A stretch of 64,000 nt of DNA from Akkermansia sp. (lineage in GTDB: Bacteria; Verrucomicrobiota; Verrucomicrobiia; Verrucomicrobiales; Akkermansiaceae), in assembly GCA_017415555.1 (NCBI GenBank), contig JAFQGF010000028.1:49940-113939 (forward strand), given 5' to 3'. This document shows positions 1-7,807 of the stretch, piece by piece. The position numbers were made by a program, and so were the translations under genes. The notes under the pieces are model-generated. The model saw only the letters and a program-made list of their open reading frames with translations, was not told the DNA's origin and made no database searches. Position 1 is the first letter of the stretch, and every line of letters starts with the position of its first letter.

Positions 1-206
1 GTTCTCATTGTAAGTTTTGGATTTTGTGCCTGCCCATTCGTTGATAAGTTGCTCTGTATAGTTTGGCTGCTTTTCCTTTTTCTGCGGTTACAGAGCCCGT
101 AGAGAATACCCTGAAGGACGTCCTGCGGGTCGAGGTTGAGCTGCTCGGCCAGAGCGCAGACGGTGCGGCCGGCCGGGGAGTCAATAGATATCTCGATGCG
201 TTTCAT
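1..206 (-). CDS. Hypothetical small protein, partial (runs off the left edge)
   Basis: An open frame on the minus strand starts at an ATG at 206 (MKRIEISIDSPAG...) and continues to base 1 without a stop, giving at least 68 residues. The visible part is a short beta-like start followed by a likely helical segment (VCALAEQLNLDPQDVLQGIL), then a basic, polar tail. This could be a small DNA-binding or antitoxin-like protein, but no family is recognised. It is divergent from the HTH gene at 351, and the pair may share the intervening regulatory region. Confidence 0.5.
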   Translation of the reverse strand, partial: MKRIEISIDSPAGRTVCALAEQLNLDPQDVLQGILYGLCNRRKRKSSQTIQSNLSTNGQAQNPKLTMR

Positions 207-315
207 GGTGTAACGGAAGTGACAGCCTGCTTGTAATATAGTAACGAGCGGTACTAGTGTCAAGCAAGAACTGTGCTGAACTGTACAAAAAGTGTTCTTT
301 TGTTACATTTTGAGC

Positions 316-344
316 TTGCATCTGTAACGTGTGGTACATAGAAT
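316..344 (+). promoter_or_regulatory. Sigma70-type promoter of the HTH gene
   Basis: TTGCAT (316-321), 17 bp spacer, TAGAAT (339-344). The ATG at 351 begins only 6 bp after the -10 box, so the transcript probably begins at or next to the start codon. Confidence 0.6.
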
Positions 345-350
345 GGACAC

Positions 351-656
351 ATGAGTAACATTGACCAATGGAATGAATGGATGAAGGAGCGCGGCATATC
401 GCAGACTGCGCTGGCTGAGATGCTGCACTGCTCGCGCGGTACAGTGAACCGTATTCTGACCCGGGCGCGTAAACCCAGCCCACTGGTAGCTCGCCGCATG
501 GAAGAGCTCATGGAGGAGAGTGAGAAGAGAATCACTGCCGTGGTGCCGGATGAGATGGAGACCCTGCTGCGTGAATGGGCAGCAGAGGCTCACGAGAGTA
601 TCGAGCAGCTTCTGGACCGCCTGCTGGCCGAGCTGCCGGCTAAACGGCACGAATAA
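351..656 (+). CDS. Small helix-turn-helix (Xre-like) DNA-binding protein
   Basis: 101 residues. Residues about 9-45 form a helix-turn-helix of Cro/C1 type (ERGISQTALAEMLHCSRGTV), followed by a second helical half rich in Glu and Arg that may dimerise. This suggests a small transcription factor or the antitoxin half of a former toxin-antitoxin or phage module. It lies next to a decayed integrase, so it may be a leftover phage or island regulator. No ribosome-binding site is visible, and the promoter sits immediately against the start codon. The target is unknown. Confidence 0.75.
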   Translation: MSNIDQWNEWMKERGISQTALAEMLHCSRGTVNRILTRARKPSPLVARRMEELMEESEKRITAVVPDEMETLLREWAAEAHESIEQLLDRLLAELPAKRHE

Positions 657-662
657 GTGCCG

Positions 663-685
663 GCGAGGGGTACTCTGCCCCTCGC
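663..685 (+). terminator. Stem-loop after the HTH gene
   Basis: GCGAGGGG and CCCCTCGC pair around a 7-nt loop, seven bases after the stop codon. There is no clean T-run, so termination is inferred from the position and stem strength. Confidence 0.45.
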
Positions 686-716
686 TTACGGGAGAATAAA
701 CGTTATTTATTGTTAC

Positions 717-1091
717 TCAGTATAGAAGGTCTACGTCGCCAATGCGCTGACCGCCGGTATAAATGCACAGCTTTACCATGTCCTGCCAGATTGAGGGAAG
801 GTCGGTAAGCAGTTTGCGCACCTCTTCTCGCGTGAACGGCTCGTGATGGGCTGTGTCGTTCTTGGGCAGTTTCACGCCTGTCCACGGTGAGCGTGTGAGC
901 AGCCCCTCCCTCACGGCATCGCCCTAGGCGAGAGCTTCGAGCCTCTCGGCCTGTTGCTGCGCCATGGTTTTGAGCTGGTGCTTGGTGTATCCATGTTGTT
1001 CTATTTTTACTCCGGTCGAGCGCTTCACCTTCTTACCGTTCAGGTAGAAGATGGCTGCCCATGTCTTTCCTCTTTTAATAATGCCTGCCAT
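717..1091 (-). pseudogene. Remnant of a phage-type tyrosine recombinase (integrase)
   Basis: Read from ATG 1091, the frame gives an integrase N-terminus (MAGIIKRGKTWAAIFYLNGK), the Arm-type DNA-binding region. It is broken by an in-frame TAG at 924-926. The same frame resumes with the start of a catalytic domain (EPFTREEVRKLLTDL, then YTGGQRIGDVDLL) and stops at 717. YTGGQRIGD holds the first catalytic Arg. Most of the core-binding domain and the whole C-terminal part with the catalytic His, Arg and Tyr are missing. So there is an internal deletion, a nonsense codon and a 3' truncation. It sits about 210 bp from a tRNA-Val/tRNA-Tyr pair, a classic integration site. Confidence 0.75.
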
Positions 1092-1258
1092 GTATATATG
1101 GATTTCTATTTGTTTCTTCCGTATGCCCCGGAAGAGTGGGCTATTTTCTGTATACCAACCTGTGTACAAAGTTGTATACCACGTGTACACCAAAGAGGGG
1201 TACCACGCTATGTCCGGCTATGTCGCAGGTTGTCGCGCTAATCCCTTGAAACACTGAA

Positions 1259-1282
1259 GCCTGAAGGCGTGAACCTTCAGGC
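1259..1282 (-). terminator. Stem-loop downstream of the tRNA-Tyr/Val unit
   Basis: A perfect 9-bp stem, GCCTGAAGG/CCTTCAGGC with a 6-nt loop, lies 20 bp beyond the 3' end of tRNA-Val in the direction of tRNA transcription. Only a weak T-rich tail follows. Confidence 0.5.
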
Positions 1283-1302
1283 TATGTCGGGGGAAATTTG
1301 CG

Positions 1303-1375
1303 TACGGGGGATAGGACTCGAACCTACGACCTCCACCATGTCAAGGTGTTGCTCTACCAACTGAGCTACCTCCGC
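1303..1375 (-). tRNA. tRNA-Val (anticodon GAC)
   Basis: The minus strand folds as a cloverleaf: acceptor GCGGAGG with CCCCCGT, D-arm GCTC...GAGC, anticodon arm ACACC-TTGACAT-GGTGG with anticodon GAC, T-arm GTAGG-TTCGAGT-CCTAT, discriminator A. One acceptor pair is an A-C mismatch. CCA is not encoded. It follows tRNA-Tyr by 10 bp in the same unit. Confidence 0.93.
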
Positions 1376-1385
1376 ATGGGAGAAA

Positions 1386-1468
1386 TGGGCAGGGATGGAT
1401 TCGAACCATCGAAATCGTACGATAGCAGATTTACAGTCTGCCCCCTTTGACCGCTCGGGAACCTACCC
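1386..1468 (-). tRNA. tRNA-Tyr (anticodon GTA)
   Basis: 83 nt with a long variable arm, as expected for bacterial tRNA-Tyr. Acceptor GGGTAGG pairs with CCTGCCC, the anticodon loop CTGTAAA gives GTA, the T-loop is TTCGAAT and the discriminator is A. It is the first gene of a two-tRNA unit. Confidence 0.95.
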
Positions 1469-1503
1469 ATTTGCAGGCTACTTATCCAGTAGCGTGCGGC
1501 GGG

Positions 1504-1532
1504 AGTTTACACGATTTTGCCGCACAATGCAA
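1504..1532 (-). promoter_or_regulatory. Promoter of the tRNA-Tyr/tRNA-Val unit
   Basis: On the minus strand TTGCAT, 17 bp, TAAACT, about 35 bp upstream of the mature tRNA-Tyr. Similar TTGC-type -35 boxes precede tRNA-Glu and tRNA-Ala in this window. Confidence 0.7.
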
Positions 1533-1550
1533 GCTTTTTTTTGTAATTTT

Positions 1551-2573
1551 TTAATTTTTTTGCGAATCAGGTGCTTTTCTGTAGTTTTTGCAGGCGGGGA
1601 TAAGGAAAGCAAAGCCCAGAGCAATAATGACGAAGGAGAGGGCCTGCCCCTGAGTGATGCCGTACCACACGTTGGCGTCCGGTTCCTTGAAGCACTCGCA
1701 GGTGATGCGGGCGGCGGAGTAAAGGAAGCAGAAGAGGGCGGAGAAGATGCCGGCGGGGGCATTGCGCCAGGTGAGGCGCAGGGTAATGAGAATGGCAAAG
1801 AGGATGAGGCCTTCCCCGGCAGCTTCGAAGAGCTGGGAGGGGTAGCGGGGTGTCAGGAATTGGCCGAGTGCCTCGCCGGCGGCGGGGTGCTCGCGGCAGA
1901 GGCGGAGAATGGCATCTCCGTAGCCCTCGGTAATGGCGCCGGTATTGCTCCGGAGCATGAAGTTCTCGATAGGGGCGCCAAGGGCGTGGTCCACAGCCAC
2001 GCGAGCCTGAATTTGCTTTTCGATGGGGAGGGAGAACAGCTCTTGGGGAAATTTCATGGCAAGGGCGTGAGTGGCGTTACAGATGCGCCCGTAGAGTTCG
2101 CCGTTGATGAAGTTGGCTATGCGGCCGAAGAAGAGTCCGATGGTACAGACGATGGCGAGGCCATCCGTTACTGCCGGCAGAGAAAGATTGTTTCTGCGCG
2201 CGTACCATACGGCTACCAGCAGCACGCCGATGATGCCGCCATGGGATGCCATGCCTCCTTCCCATACGCGGAAGACCCACCGAGGATCCTCCACCAGACC
2301 CCGGAACCCATGCTCCGGCAGCCAGTAGAAGAAGAACTCGCCCAGACGCCCTCCCATCAGCACACCGAGGATGCATACCCAGGTGATAAAGTCGCTCAGT
2401 TTATCGGCTTCCACGCAGTACAGTTTCTTTTTGGAGAGTTGCAACAGTACAAGGTAGCCCAGAATGAAGCCGGCTACATAGGCCAGGCCGTACCATCGTA
2501 CAGCCAGGGGAGTACCCGGAATGGCAAGCAGAACCGGGTCGAGGTTGTGAATATAGGTTGCAAGAGCGCTCAT
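1551..2573 (-). CDS. lgt: Prolipoprotein diacylglyceryl transferase
   Basis: About 340 residues from ATG 2573, an integral inner-membrane enzyme. It transfers diacylglycerol from phosphatidylglycerol to the lipobox cysteine of prolipoproteins. Signature segments are visible: WYGLAYVAGFILG near the N-terminus, the HGG motif (GGMASHGGIIG), the family signature GRIANFINGELYGR, and YPSQLFEA. The frame extends 16 codons upstream, but the internal ATG starts directly at the first expected segment (MSALATYIHNLDPVLL). The protein is longer than the usual 260-290 residues because of a roughly 60-residue insert after GELYGR. Its likely clients in this window are the lipoproteins at 18421, 19368 and 63448. 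Confidence 0.93.
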   Translation of the reverse strand: MSALATYIHNLDPVLLAIPGTPLAVRWYGLAYVAGFILGYLVLLQLSKKKLYCVEADKLSDFITWVCILGVLMGGRLGEFFFYWLPEHGFRGLVEDPRWVFRVWEGGMASHGGIIGVLLVAVWYARRNNLSLPAVTDGLAIVCTIGLFFGRIANFINGELYGRICNATHALAMKFPQELFSLPIEKQIQARVAVDHALGAPIENFMLRSNTGAITEGYGDAILRLCREHPAAGEALGQFLTPRYPSQLFEAAGEGLILFAILITLRLTWRNAPAGIFSALFCFLYSAARITCECFKEPDANVWYGITQGQALSFVIIALGFAFLIPACKNYRKAPDSQKN

Positions 2574-2708
2574 GTGGATGGATTTGCTTATAGCATAAGC
2601 CGGAGGGGCGCTCAAGCTCAAATGCCTGTTTATGCCTCAGAAATACCGTTCCGCTGATGGGAAATCCGCGATTTGTTCAAAAAAATCGCGTCAGAGGGAA
2701 GATTCTTC

Positions 2709-2737
2709 TCGCCAAGTGAGGGCGGATTGTGTATAAA
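2709..2737 (+). promoter_or_regulatory. Candidate promoter of the pilus-associated cluster
   Basis: TCGCCA (2709-2714), 17 bp, TATAAA (2732-2737). The ATG of the first gene is 25 bp downstream. The -35 box is weak (4 of 6). Confidence 0.4.
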
Positions 2738-2762
2738 TATAGCGTACATCTGAATTTTTACC

Positions 2763-3677
2763 ATGAAAAACATCTTTTTGTCCATGTTTGCTGTGGCTGT
2801 GTGTGGTGCTATGACCGCCTCTGCCGTCGATGCTACGTCTGCTGAGGTGACTCTGGGGGCGACTAAGGGGGCTACTCTGAAGGTGGAGAAACTGGGGACT
2901 CCGCCTTCCTATGCTTTCCCCGGCGAGGGTATGAAAACGCAGCCGATAGTTGGCTGGCAGGTGGTGAATATTCCTGTGAAGATTGAGGCCAAGAGTAAGA
3001 AGGATAATCCGAACTTTATTCCTTCTCTCAAGGTAAAGGCTCATTTGCTGTTTGAGTGCGATACCACCAAGGAAAAAATGGAGCTTCTGAGCAAGGAAAT
3101 TCAGTACAGCGATATTCCTGTAACTGCCGGTGGTAGTGATGAGAGCTCCCGCTGCGAGATGTGTGTGGGCGTGTTTATTTCCCCCTCCAGCGCAGTAAAG
3201 CTTCAGAAGAAGGGGAAGGGCGATCTGAAGGGCAAGCTCCTGGGTGTGGCTATTGAGGCGATTCCTACCGACAAAGTGAAGGCACGCATGAACCCCGATG
3301 AGGATTGCTTCGTGGTGTTCGACAATAAGACTAAGAATAAATTGCCCTCCAAATGGTGGACTCGCAAGGTGAACAGCAGCGGTGCTGTGGTGAACAGCGT
3401 GAACGAGACCCCCTATGCTCCCTTTATCGGTAACTTCTATCCTGCTACGGAGCCGCGTTTCGGCGGAGCAGAGATGGCTCAGGTTCCCGCTGCACCGGAG
3501 GAGCCGCTCGTGGATGGCACCGCGCCTGTGACGTCAACACCGGCAGCCGGTGAGACCGGTGCTCCTGCCGCGGATGATACGGCATCTGCGGATACCCCGG
3601 CTGTTGAGGAGGACGCCTCTACTACCAAGGGTCGCAACAAGAACAAGAAGTCGTCCCGTCGTGGCTCCCGCCGCTGA
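2763..3677 (+). CDS. Secreted protein of the pilus-associated cluster (Amuc_1102-like position)
   Basis: 304 residues with a clear signal peptide (MKNIFLSMFAVAVCGAMTAS, cleavage near ASA-V). A beta-rich domain of about 200 residues follows, then a Pro/Ala/Glu-rich linker and a very basic tail (KGRNKNKKSSRRGSRR). It occupies the position of Amuc_1102 of Akkermansia muciniphila, a small secreted protein beside the Amuc_1100 gene; homology is proposed from gene order and architecture, not from an alignment. The gap to the PilM-like gene is 33 bp, so they are probably co-transcribed. Two cysteines lie close together (RCEMCVG). The basic tail might bind the cell wall or nucleic acid; this is speculation. 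Confidence 0.6.
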   Translation: MKNIFLSMFAVAVCGAMTASAVDATSAEVTLGATKGATLKVEKLGTPPSYAFPGEGMKTQPIVGWQVVNIPVKIEAKSKKDNPNFIPSLKVKAHLLFECDTTKEKMELLSKEIQYSDIPVTAGGSDESSRCEMCVGVFISPSSAVKLQKKGKGDLKGKLLGVAIEAIPTDKVKARMNPDEDCFVVFDNKTKNKLPSKWWTRKVNSSGAVVNSVNETPYAPFIGNFYPATEPRFGGAEMAQVPAAPEEPLVDGTAPVTSTPAAGETGAPAADDTASADTPAVEEDASTTKGRNKNKKSSRRGSRR

Positions 3678-3710
3678 ACTCATTTCAATTAACTTATTAC
3701 TTATCTCTAT

Positions 3711-5588
3711 ATGGCTGAATATAAAACAACCGTCGCTCTTGAGATTGGCGCGCAAAGTGTCACCATGGGCGTATTTACCCCCTCCGGTAAGGGGTTTGCG
3801 CTTTCGCGCTATGCTCGTCGGGAAATTGTACTGGACCCGGTAGAGGAGGGGATGCGCATGGATTACGTCAGCAGTGCTATTGCAGAGCTGGTGACGGAAC
3901 TCAAGGTAAAGGCGAGCGATGTACGCAATGTAGTCTCCGGTCAGCAGGTGTTCATGCGCTTTATTAAGCTGATTGCACTGGAGGATTCTAATATTGCAGA
4001 GCAGGTGAGCTATGAGGCTCAGCAGCACATTCCTTTCCCGCTGGAGGATATTATATACGACTATCAGGAGCTGCCGGACAGCGGCACCGGAGAGACCGAG
4101 GTTCTTCTGGTGGCTATTAAGAAGGATGTGCTGGATGGTCTGAATGGCCAGGTGGAAGGCAGCGGCCTGAAGACCCGCAGCGTGGACTGCTCCATTACGT
4201 CTCTGTACAATGCCTTCAGCGTAAGTTACCCGGAAGAGGCGGAGTCTGTGATGATTCTGGATATTGGTGCCAAGACAACCGATATTATCTTTGCGGAGTC
4301 CGGGCGCTTCTTTACCCGCTCTGTGACGGCTGCCGGTTCTTTTGTAACCAACAGCATTGCCCGCGAGTTCGGTATGAGCTTCCGCGACGCAGAGAAGCTT
4401 AAGCTGGAGTCCGGTATGGTGTCTCTGGGGAATGGGTTTACCGATAATCTGCCCGAGCAGGAGGCCGCGCTGGCTACAACCATTCGCAACGCTATGGGGC
4501 GCCTGAGCTCTGAAGTGCAGCGCACCATTAATCATTACCGTGCCCAGTACAAGGGGAATCCCCCGGTGAAGGCCTATATCTGTGGTGGTGGTGCCCGTAT
4601 GCCCTATGCTGTGGAGTTCCTGCAGAGTTCTCTCAATATCCCCGTAGAGTACCTTAACCCCCTGAATGCGTTTGCTATCGGTAACGCAGTGGATGAAGAT
4701 GCTCTTGCCATGGATGCCCTTTGCCTTGGTCCGATTGTGGGTGCAGCGGTAACGGGTGCCGGTGTGGGCGTATTCGGTATTGACCTGGTTCCCACCAGTG
4801 TGGGCAAGGAGCGCGCTGAGCTGCAGATGCTGCCCAAGGTGGTGGCCGGTGGTGCCGTTGCGCTGCTGGGTGCGGCTGTGTTTGCCTGGGCGGCAAACAG
4901 CTCTGCCACGGAGGCGGAGAAGATGCTGGCCAAGGCTCGTCCTGCCGTGGAGGCGATTGAGAGCATCAACTCCCGCATCGAGGGCGATAAGAACCGTTAC
5001 GAGCGCTCTGTAAAAGAGCTCAATGCTCTCATGGAGCATTACACCATGCGCACTGTCTATGCGGAGTTGCTCAAGCAACTTTCCGAGCGCAGTGCATCTG
5101 TGAAATTCTGGTTTACCGAGTTTGCACCGCTTATCAACTACGAGGTGGACAAGGTGTCGCTTGTGGATTCTACGGAAGTGAAGGGTACGCGTCTGATTGA
5201 CCCCGCCCGCAGCCGCGCCGCCGGCAATAACTCCGCACTTAATCAGGCCCCGGAAGCCGTGGACGTGCGTGCCCGCAACAAGGCTCCCAAGGTAACGGCT
5301 ATCAGCGTAAGCGGCTATACCTCCAAGACTCCCGGTGATGAGCGCAGCCAGGCTCAGCGCCAGGTTATCTATGACCTTGTGGCCAAGAACTTCGATGAGC
5401 GCAGCGCTGACTCGCTCTTCTCCTATCAGAATGCTGATGTGATGAACAACATGAACCACTACTACCAGTTTGTGGATTCCAACAACTCCCGTGGCCGGAT
5501 TAAGGTGCCGGTGTATGTGGATAAGTTCATGATGGTGATGCCGCTCAAGACGCCTATTGCCATTCCGGAACTCAGCGAAGGTAAGTGA
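3711..5588 (+). CDS. Type IV pilus assembly protein: PilM domain fused to a PilN-like domain
   Basis: 625 residues. Residues 1 to about 345 form an actin-like PilM/FtsA-type ATPase: the start TTVALEIGAQSVTMGVF, the phosphate-binding loop LDIGAKTTDIIFAE near residue 181, and GGGARMPYAVEFLQ near 290. A hydrophobic helix near residues 380-398 (GGAVALLGAAVFAWAA) follows. Then comes a coiled coil (about 400-450) and a C-terminal alpha/beta region, the plan of PilN. Separate pilM and pilN genes are usual; here one chain would couple the cytoplasmic ATPase-like part to the periplasm. It corresponds to Amuc_1101 by position. Neighbours encode the PilO-like protein and the secretin. Confidence 0.82.
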   Translation: MAEYKTTVALEIGAQSVTMGVFTPSGKGFALSRYARREIVLDPVEEGMRMDYVSSAIAELVTELKVKASDVRNVVSGQQVFMRFIKLIALEDSNIAEQVSYEAQQHIPFPLEDIIYDYQELPDSGTGETEVLLVAIKKDVLDGLNGQVEGSGLKTRSVDCSITSLYNAFSVSYPEEAESVMILDIGAKTTDIIFAESGRFFTRSVTAAGSFVTNSIAREFGMSFRDAEKLKLESGMVSLGNGFTDNLPEQEAALATTIRNAMGRLSSEVQRTINHYRAQYKGNPPVKAYICGGGARMPYAVEFLQSSLNIPVEYLNPLNAFAIGNAVDEDALAMDALCLGPIVGAAVTGAGVGVFGIDLVPTSVGKERAELQMLPKVVAGGAVALLGAAVFAWAANSSATEAEKMLAKARPAVEAIESINSRIEGDKNRYERSVKELNALMEHYTMRTVYAELLKQLSERSASVKFWFTEFAPLINYEVDKVSLVDSTEVKGTRLIDPARSRAAGNNSALNQAPEAVDVRARNKAPKVTAISVSGYTSKTPGDERSQAQRQVIYDLVAKNFDERSADSLFSYQNADVMNNMNHYYQFVDSNNSRGRIKVPVYVDKFMMVMPLKTPIAIPELSEGK

Positions 5589-5617
5589 CCCATTAACCTC
5601 ATTTTAACGATACATTT

Positions 5618-6550
5618 ATGAATATTCTTGAAAATAAGCGTGTGGTCGCTCTCTCCGCTGTGTTTGCACTTGCCTTTGGCGGGCTGGTGTACTACGGGTA
5701 CGACCGTTCTGTGGCCTTTGACACCGCCAAGAAAGAGCTCGACAGCATTAACGAGCGAGTGTTGGACTTTGAACAGTCCGAGTACCCGCCCACCAACGCT
5801 ACGCGAAAGGCAGTGAAGGATGCTTCCAAGAAGGTGGAGGATTCCCTCAAAGCGCTGAAGGCAGATTTTGCTGCCTATGAGGTCAAGTGCATCGGCGATG
5901 GTAAGGTGATGACCTCGGTTGATTTCACTAATCAGGTGCGCGGTGCAATTGATGACCTTAAACGGGCTGCCGGCGAGAAAGGCTGCACGCTTTCCCCGGC
6001 GGCAGAGGATCTCGGCCATGCCCCCTTTAAGAACGATGCCGCCCCGGCAGAGGAGGTGCCTTTCCGTAGTTTTCAGCTGAAGGCTGCCAAACGTGTGGCT
6101 GATATAGTGCTGGCCTCCGGTGCGCCTCTGCTGGATAAGATATATTGTGCGCCGCTGCCGGATCCTAAGCTTCGGAAGAAGGCTGCAAACTTCCCGCTTT
6201 CACTGGAAGTCGCCTTTGAAGCCAAGCGTTGTGAAGTGGAGGACGGCAAGACGCCGGTGAGTGTGTTGCCGCAGGTGATGAACAGCCTGGCCACGGATAA
6301 GGACTTCTTCTTCAAGGTGACCGGCCTGTGGGTAGCAGCCCCTGAGGAGTCTCTGCCCACCATGGACGAATACAAGGGTGCAACCGAAAACCCCGATGTA
6401 GGTGATGACCTGGGCGGTGAAGCTGCTCCTGCACAGGAGACGGAGGTACGCCAGATTGCTGTGCGTAAGACCGGCTCTCCGGATGAAAAAGTGCGCGTGC
6501 ATATAAATCTGCAGGTGATTTACTTTAATTCCAACACGAGCAAGAAGTAA
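5618..6550 (+). CDS. Amuc_1100-like pilus-associated membrane protein (PilO-like)
   Basis: 310 residues. One N-terminal membrane helix (residues about 8-27), a coiled-coil stretch (about 30-75), then alpha/beta domains. Segments resemble what I recall of Amuc_1100: a PL-LEVAFEAKR strand before a helix with MNSLATDKDFFF, and an ending VHINLQVIYFN. Amuc_1100 is the outer-surface protein of Akkermansia muciniphila reported to signal through TLR2, with a fold related to PilO. The length (310 versus about 317) and gene order agree. Sequence identity looks low, so this is a diverged homologue. Spacing to both neighbours is about 30 bp, consistent with one operon. Confidence 0.75.
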   Translation: MNILENKRVVALSAVFALAFGGLVYYGYDRSVAFDTAKKELDSINERVLDFEQSEYPPTNATRKAVKDASKKVEDSLKALKADFAAYEVKCIGDGKVMTSVDFTNQVRGAIDDLKRAAGEKGCTLSPAAEDLGHAPFKNDAAPAEEVPFRSFQLKAAKRVADIVLASGAPLLDKIYCAPLPDPKLRKKAANFPLSLEVAFEAKRCEVEDGKTPVSVLPQVMNSLATDKDFFFKVTGLWVAAPEESLPTMDEYKGATENPDVGDDLGGEAAPAQETEVRQIAVRKTGSPDEKVRVHINLQVIYFNSNTSKK

Positions 6551-6581
6551 CCTTTATTTTAACAACCTAATTCATTATTTT

Positions 6582-7703
6582 ATGGCTGAACAGACAAATT
6601 TCGGCAAAGGTGTTCTCGTGACGGGTATTGTGCTCGGTGTGCTCGCCGGTGGCTATGGTGCTTACATGCTGTCGAGCAATAAAGTGGACCGCCCGCAGAC
6701 AGAACTGAATGTTGACAGCGGGGCGGCTGCTTCCCGGCTGGCTCAGGTGGCTGACGATGTGGCTGCTGCCCGTAAGAAAAATCACACCATTGTGGATGTG
6801 GCTCCCGAAGGTGCCGTGGTGAACGGCAAGCCTCGCTACACCCCCATCTTCTTCTCTCCTGAGCTTTGGCAGGTGTCTCTGGATGCGGAGAAGAAGAACA
6901 CGGTGATTGACATTTACGACCCCACCGCACCGAATATTCACGGAGATGTGCCGAATCACTGGTTCATTTCCAACGGTATTGCAGATGCCTTGGGGCGTTC
7001 CGATGGGCTTTCGCTGGATAGCGATGGCGACGGTTTCACGAACCGCGAGGAATTCCAGGCCAGTACAAATCCCGGCGATGCTGCCAGCCTTCCTGCTCTG
7101 GTGCAGGTGGGTAAGACTCCCAAGCTGGAGGTGGTGAGCGTTTCGGAGGCTAGTGCCGTCATTTCTGTGGATTCCACTCTGGCATACGAGACTAACCCGA
7201 CTAAGGCCGGTATTAAAATCTTCTCCGCAGCCGGTGAGACGAAACCTATTCTGAAGTACTCTGACTTGGGGGTAGGTGCCACCTTCGGCATTAAGCCGGG
7301 GGACGATGGGAAGCGCTTTACCATCGTGGCCTTCGAGAAAGCTGAGTATACCGACATGTCCGGCAACAGCTCTACCGAAGCTGTGGTGAAGGTGCGCGAC
7401 AATGTGACGGCCGCTGATGAGAAGGAATTCATTATCCGCTCCGGTAGCCCCACTAAGCCCCATGCCAAGGATTATGATACCCCCAATGCCAAAGGCCGTG
7501 TTATTAAGGATACGACCGCAGAGCTTCGTGTTACTGCCGGACCGAAGGCCGGTACCACGTTCAAGGTGCAGCTGAAGGGCTCCTTTACCATCCCCGGTAC
7601 GGATATCAGCTGTGTGCTGGAATCTGTGGATGGCTCCGGCAGCGTAAACGTGAAGCCCAATGGGGTGGAAAGTCCCGTAAACGTGCCCAAGGCGGCTAAA
7701 TAA
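6582..7703 (+). CDS. Membrane-anchored protein of the pilus cluster (Amuc_1099-like position)
   Basis: 373 residues with one N-terminal membrane helix (residues about 8-27, GVLVTGIVLGVLAGGYGAYM) and an extracytoplasmic remainder. Near residue 145 a calcium-binding-like loop LDSDGDGFTNREEF resembles thrombospondin type-3/EF-hand loops, often found in extracellular proteins of this phylum. The C-terminal half is beta-rich. Position between the PilO-like gene and the secretin suggests a periplasmic connector, the role filled by PilP or GspC in other systems; that is inference. A 104-bp gap with a possible promoter separates it from the secretin gene. Confidence 0.6.
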   Translation: MAEQTNFGKGVLVTGIVLGVLAGGYGAYMLSSNKVDRPQTELNVDSGAAASRLAQVADDVAAARKKNHTIVDVAPEGAVVNGKPRYTPIFFSPELWQVSLDAEKKNTVIDIYDPTAPNIHGDVPNHWFISNGIADALGRSDGLSLDSDGDGFTNREEFQASTNPGDAASLPALVQVGKTPKLEVVSVSEASAVISVDSTLAYETNPTKAGIKIFSAAGETKPILKYSDLGVGATFGIKPGDDGKRFTIVAFEKAEYTDMSGNSSTEAVVKVRDNVTAADEKEFIIRSGSPTKPHAKDYDTPNAKGRVIKDTTAELRVTAGPKAGTTFKVQLKGSFTIPGTDISCVLESVDGSGSVNVKPNGVESPVNVPKAAK

Positions 7704-7766
7704 CCCGATTTTGGACGCAAAAACCAGAAAAAAAACGATAAAAACACACTTTTTTAAATTGTAGAC

Positions 7767-7795
7767 TTTACAAGTGAACAGTTTTCTGTCATAGT
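7767..7795 (+). promoter_or_regulatory. Possible secretin-gene promoter
   Basis: TTTACA (7767-7772), 17 bp, CATAGT (7790-7795), 12 bp before the ATG. Both boxes are imperfect, and the gene may also be read through from upstream. Confidence 0.35.
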
Positions 7796-7807
7796 TTAGA
7801 CATTACC

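Noticed and set aside
1154..1200. TGTATACC/GTGTACAC words upstream of the integrase remnant
   Set aside because: They resemble an operator, but the spacing is irregular and no intact regulated gene follows.
1395..2657. 420-residue plus-strand open frame across the tRNA-Tyr gene and lgt
   Set aside because: It overlaps a certain tRNA and is antisense to a clear lgt; its composition is that of a shadow frame.
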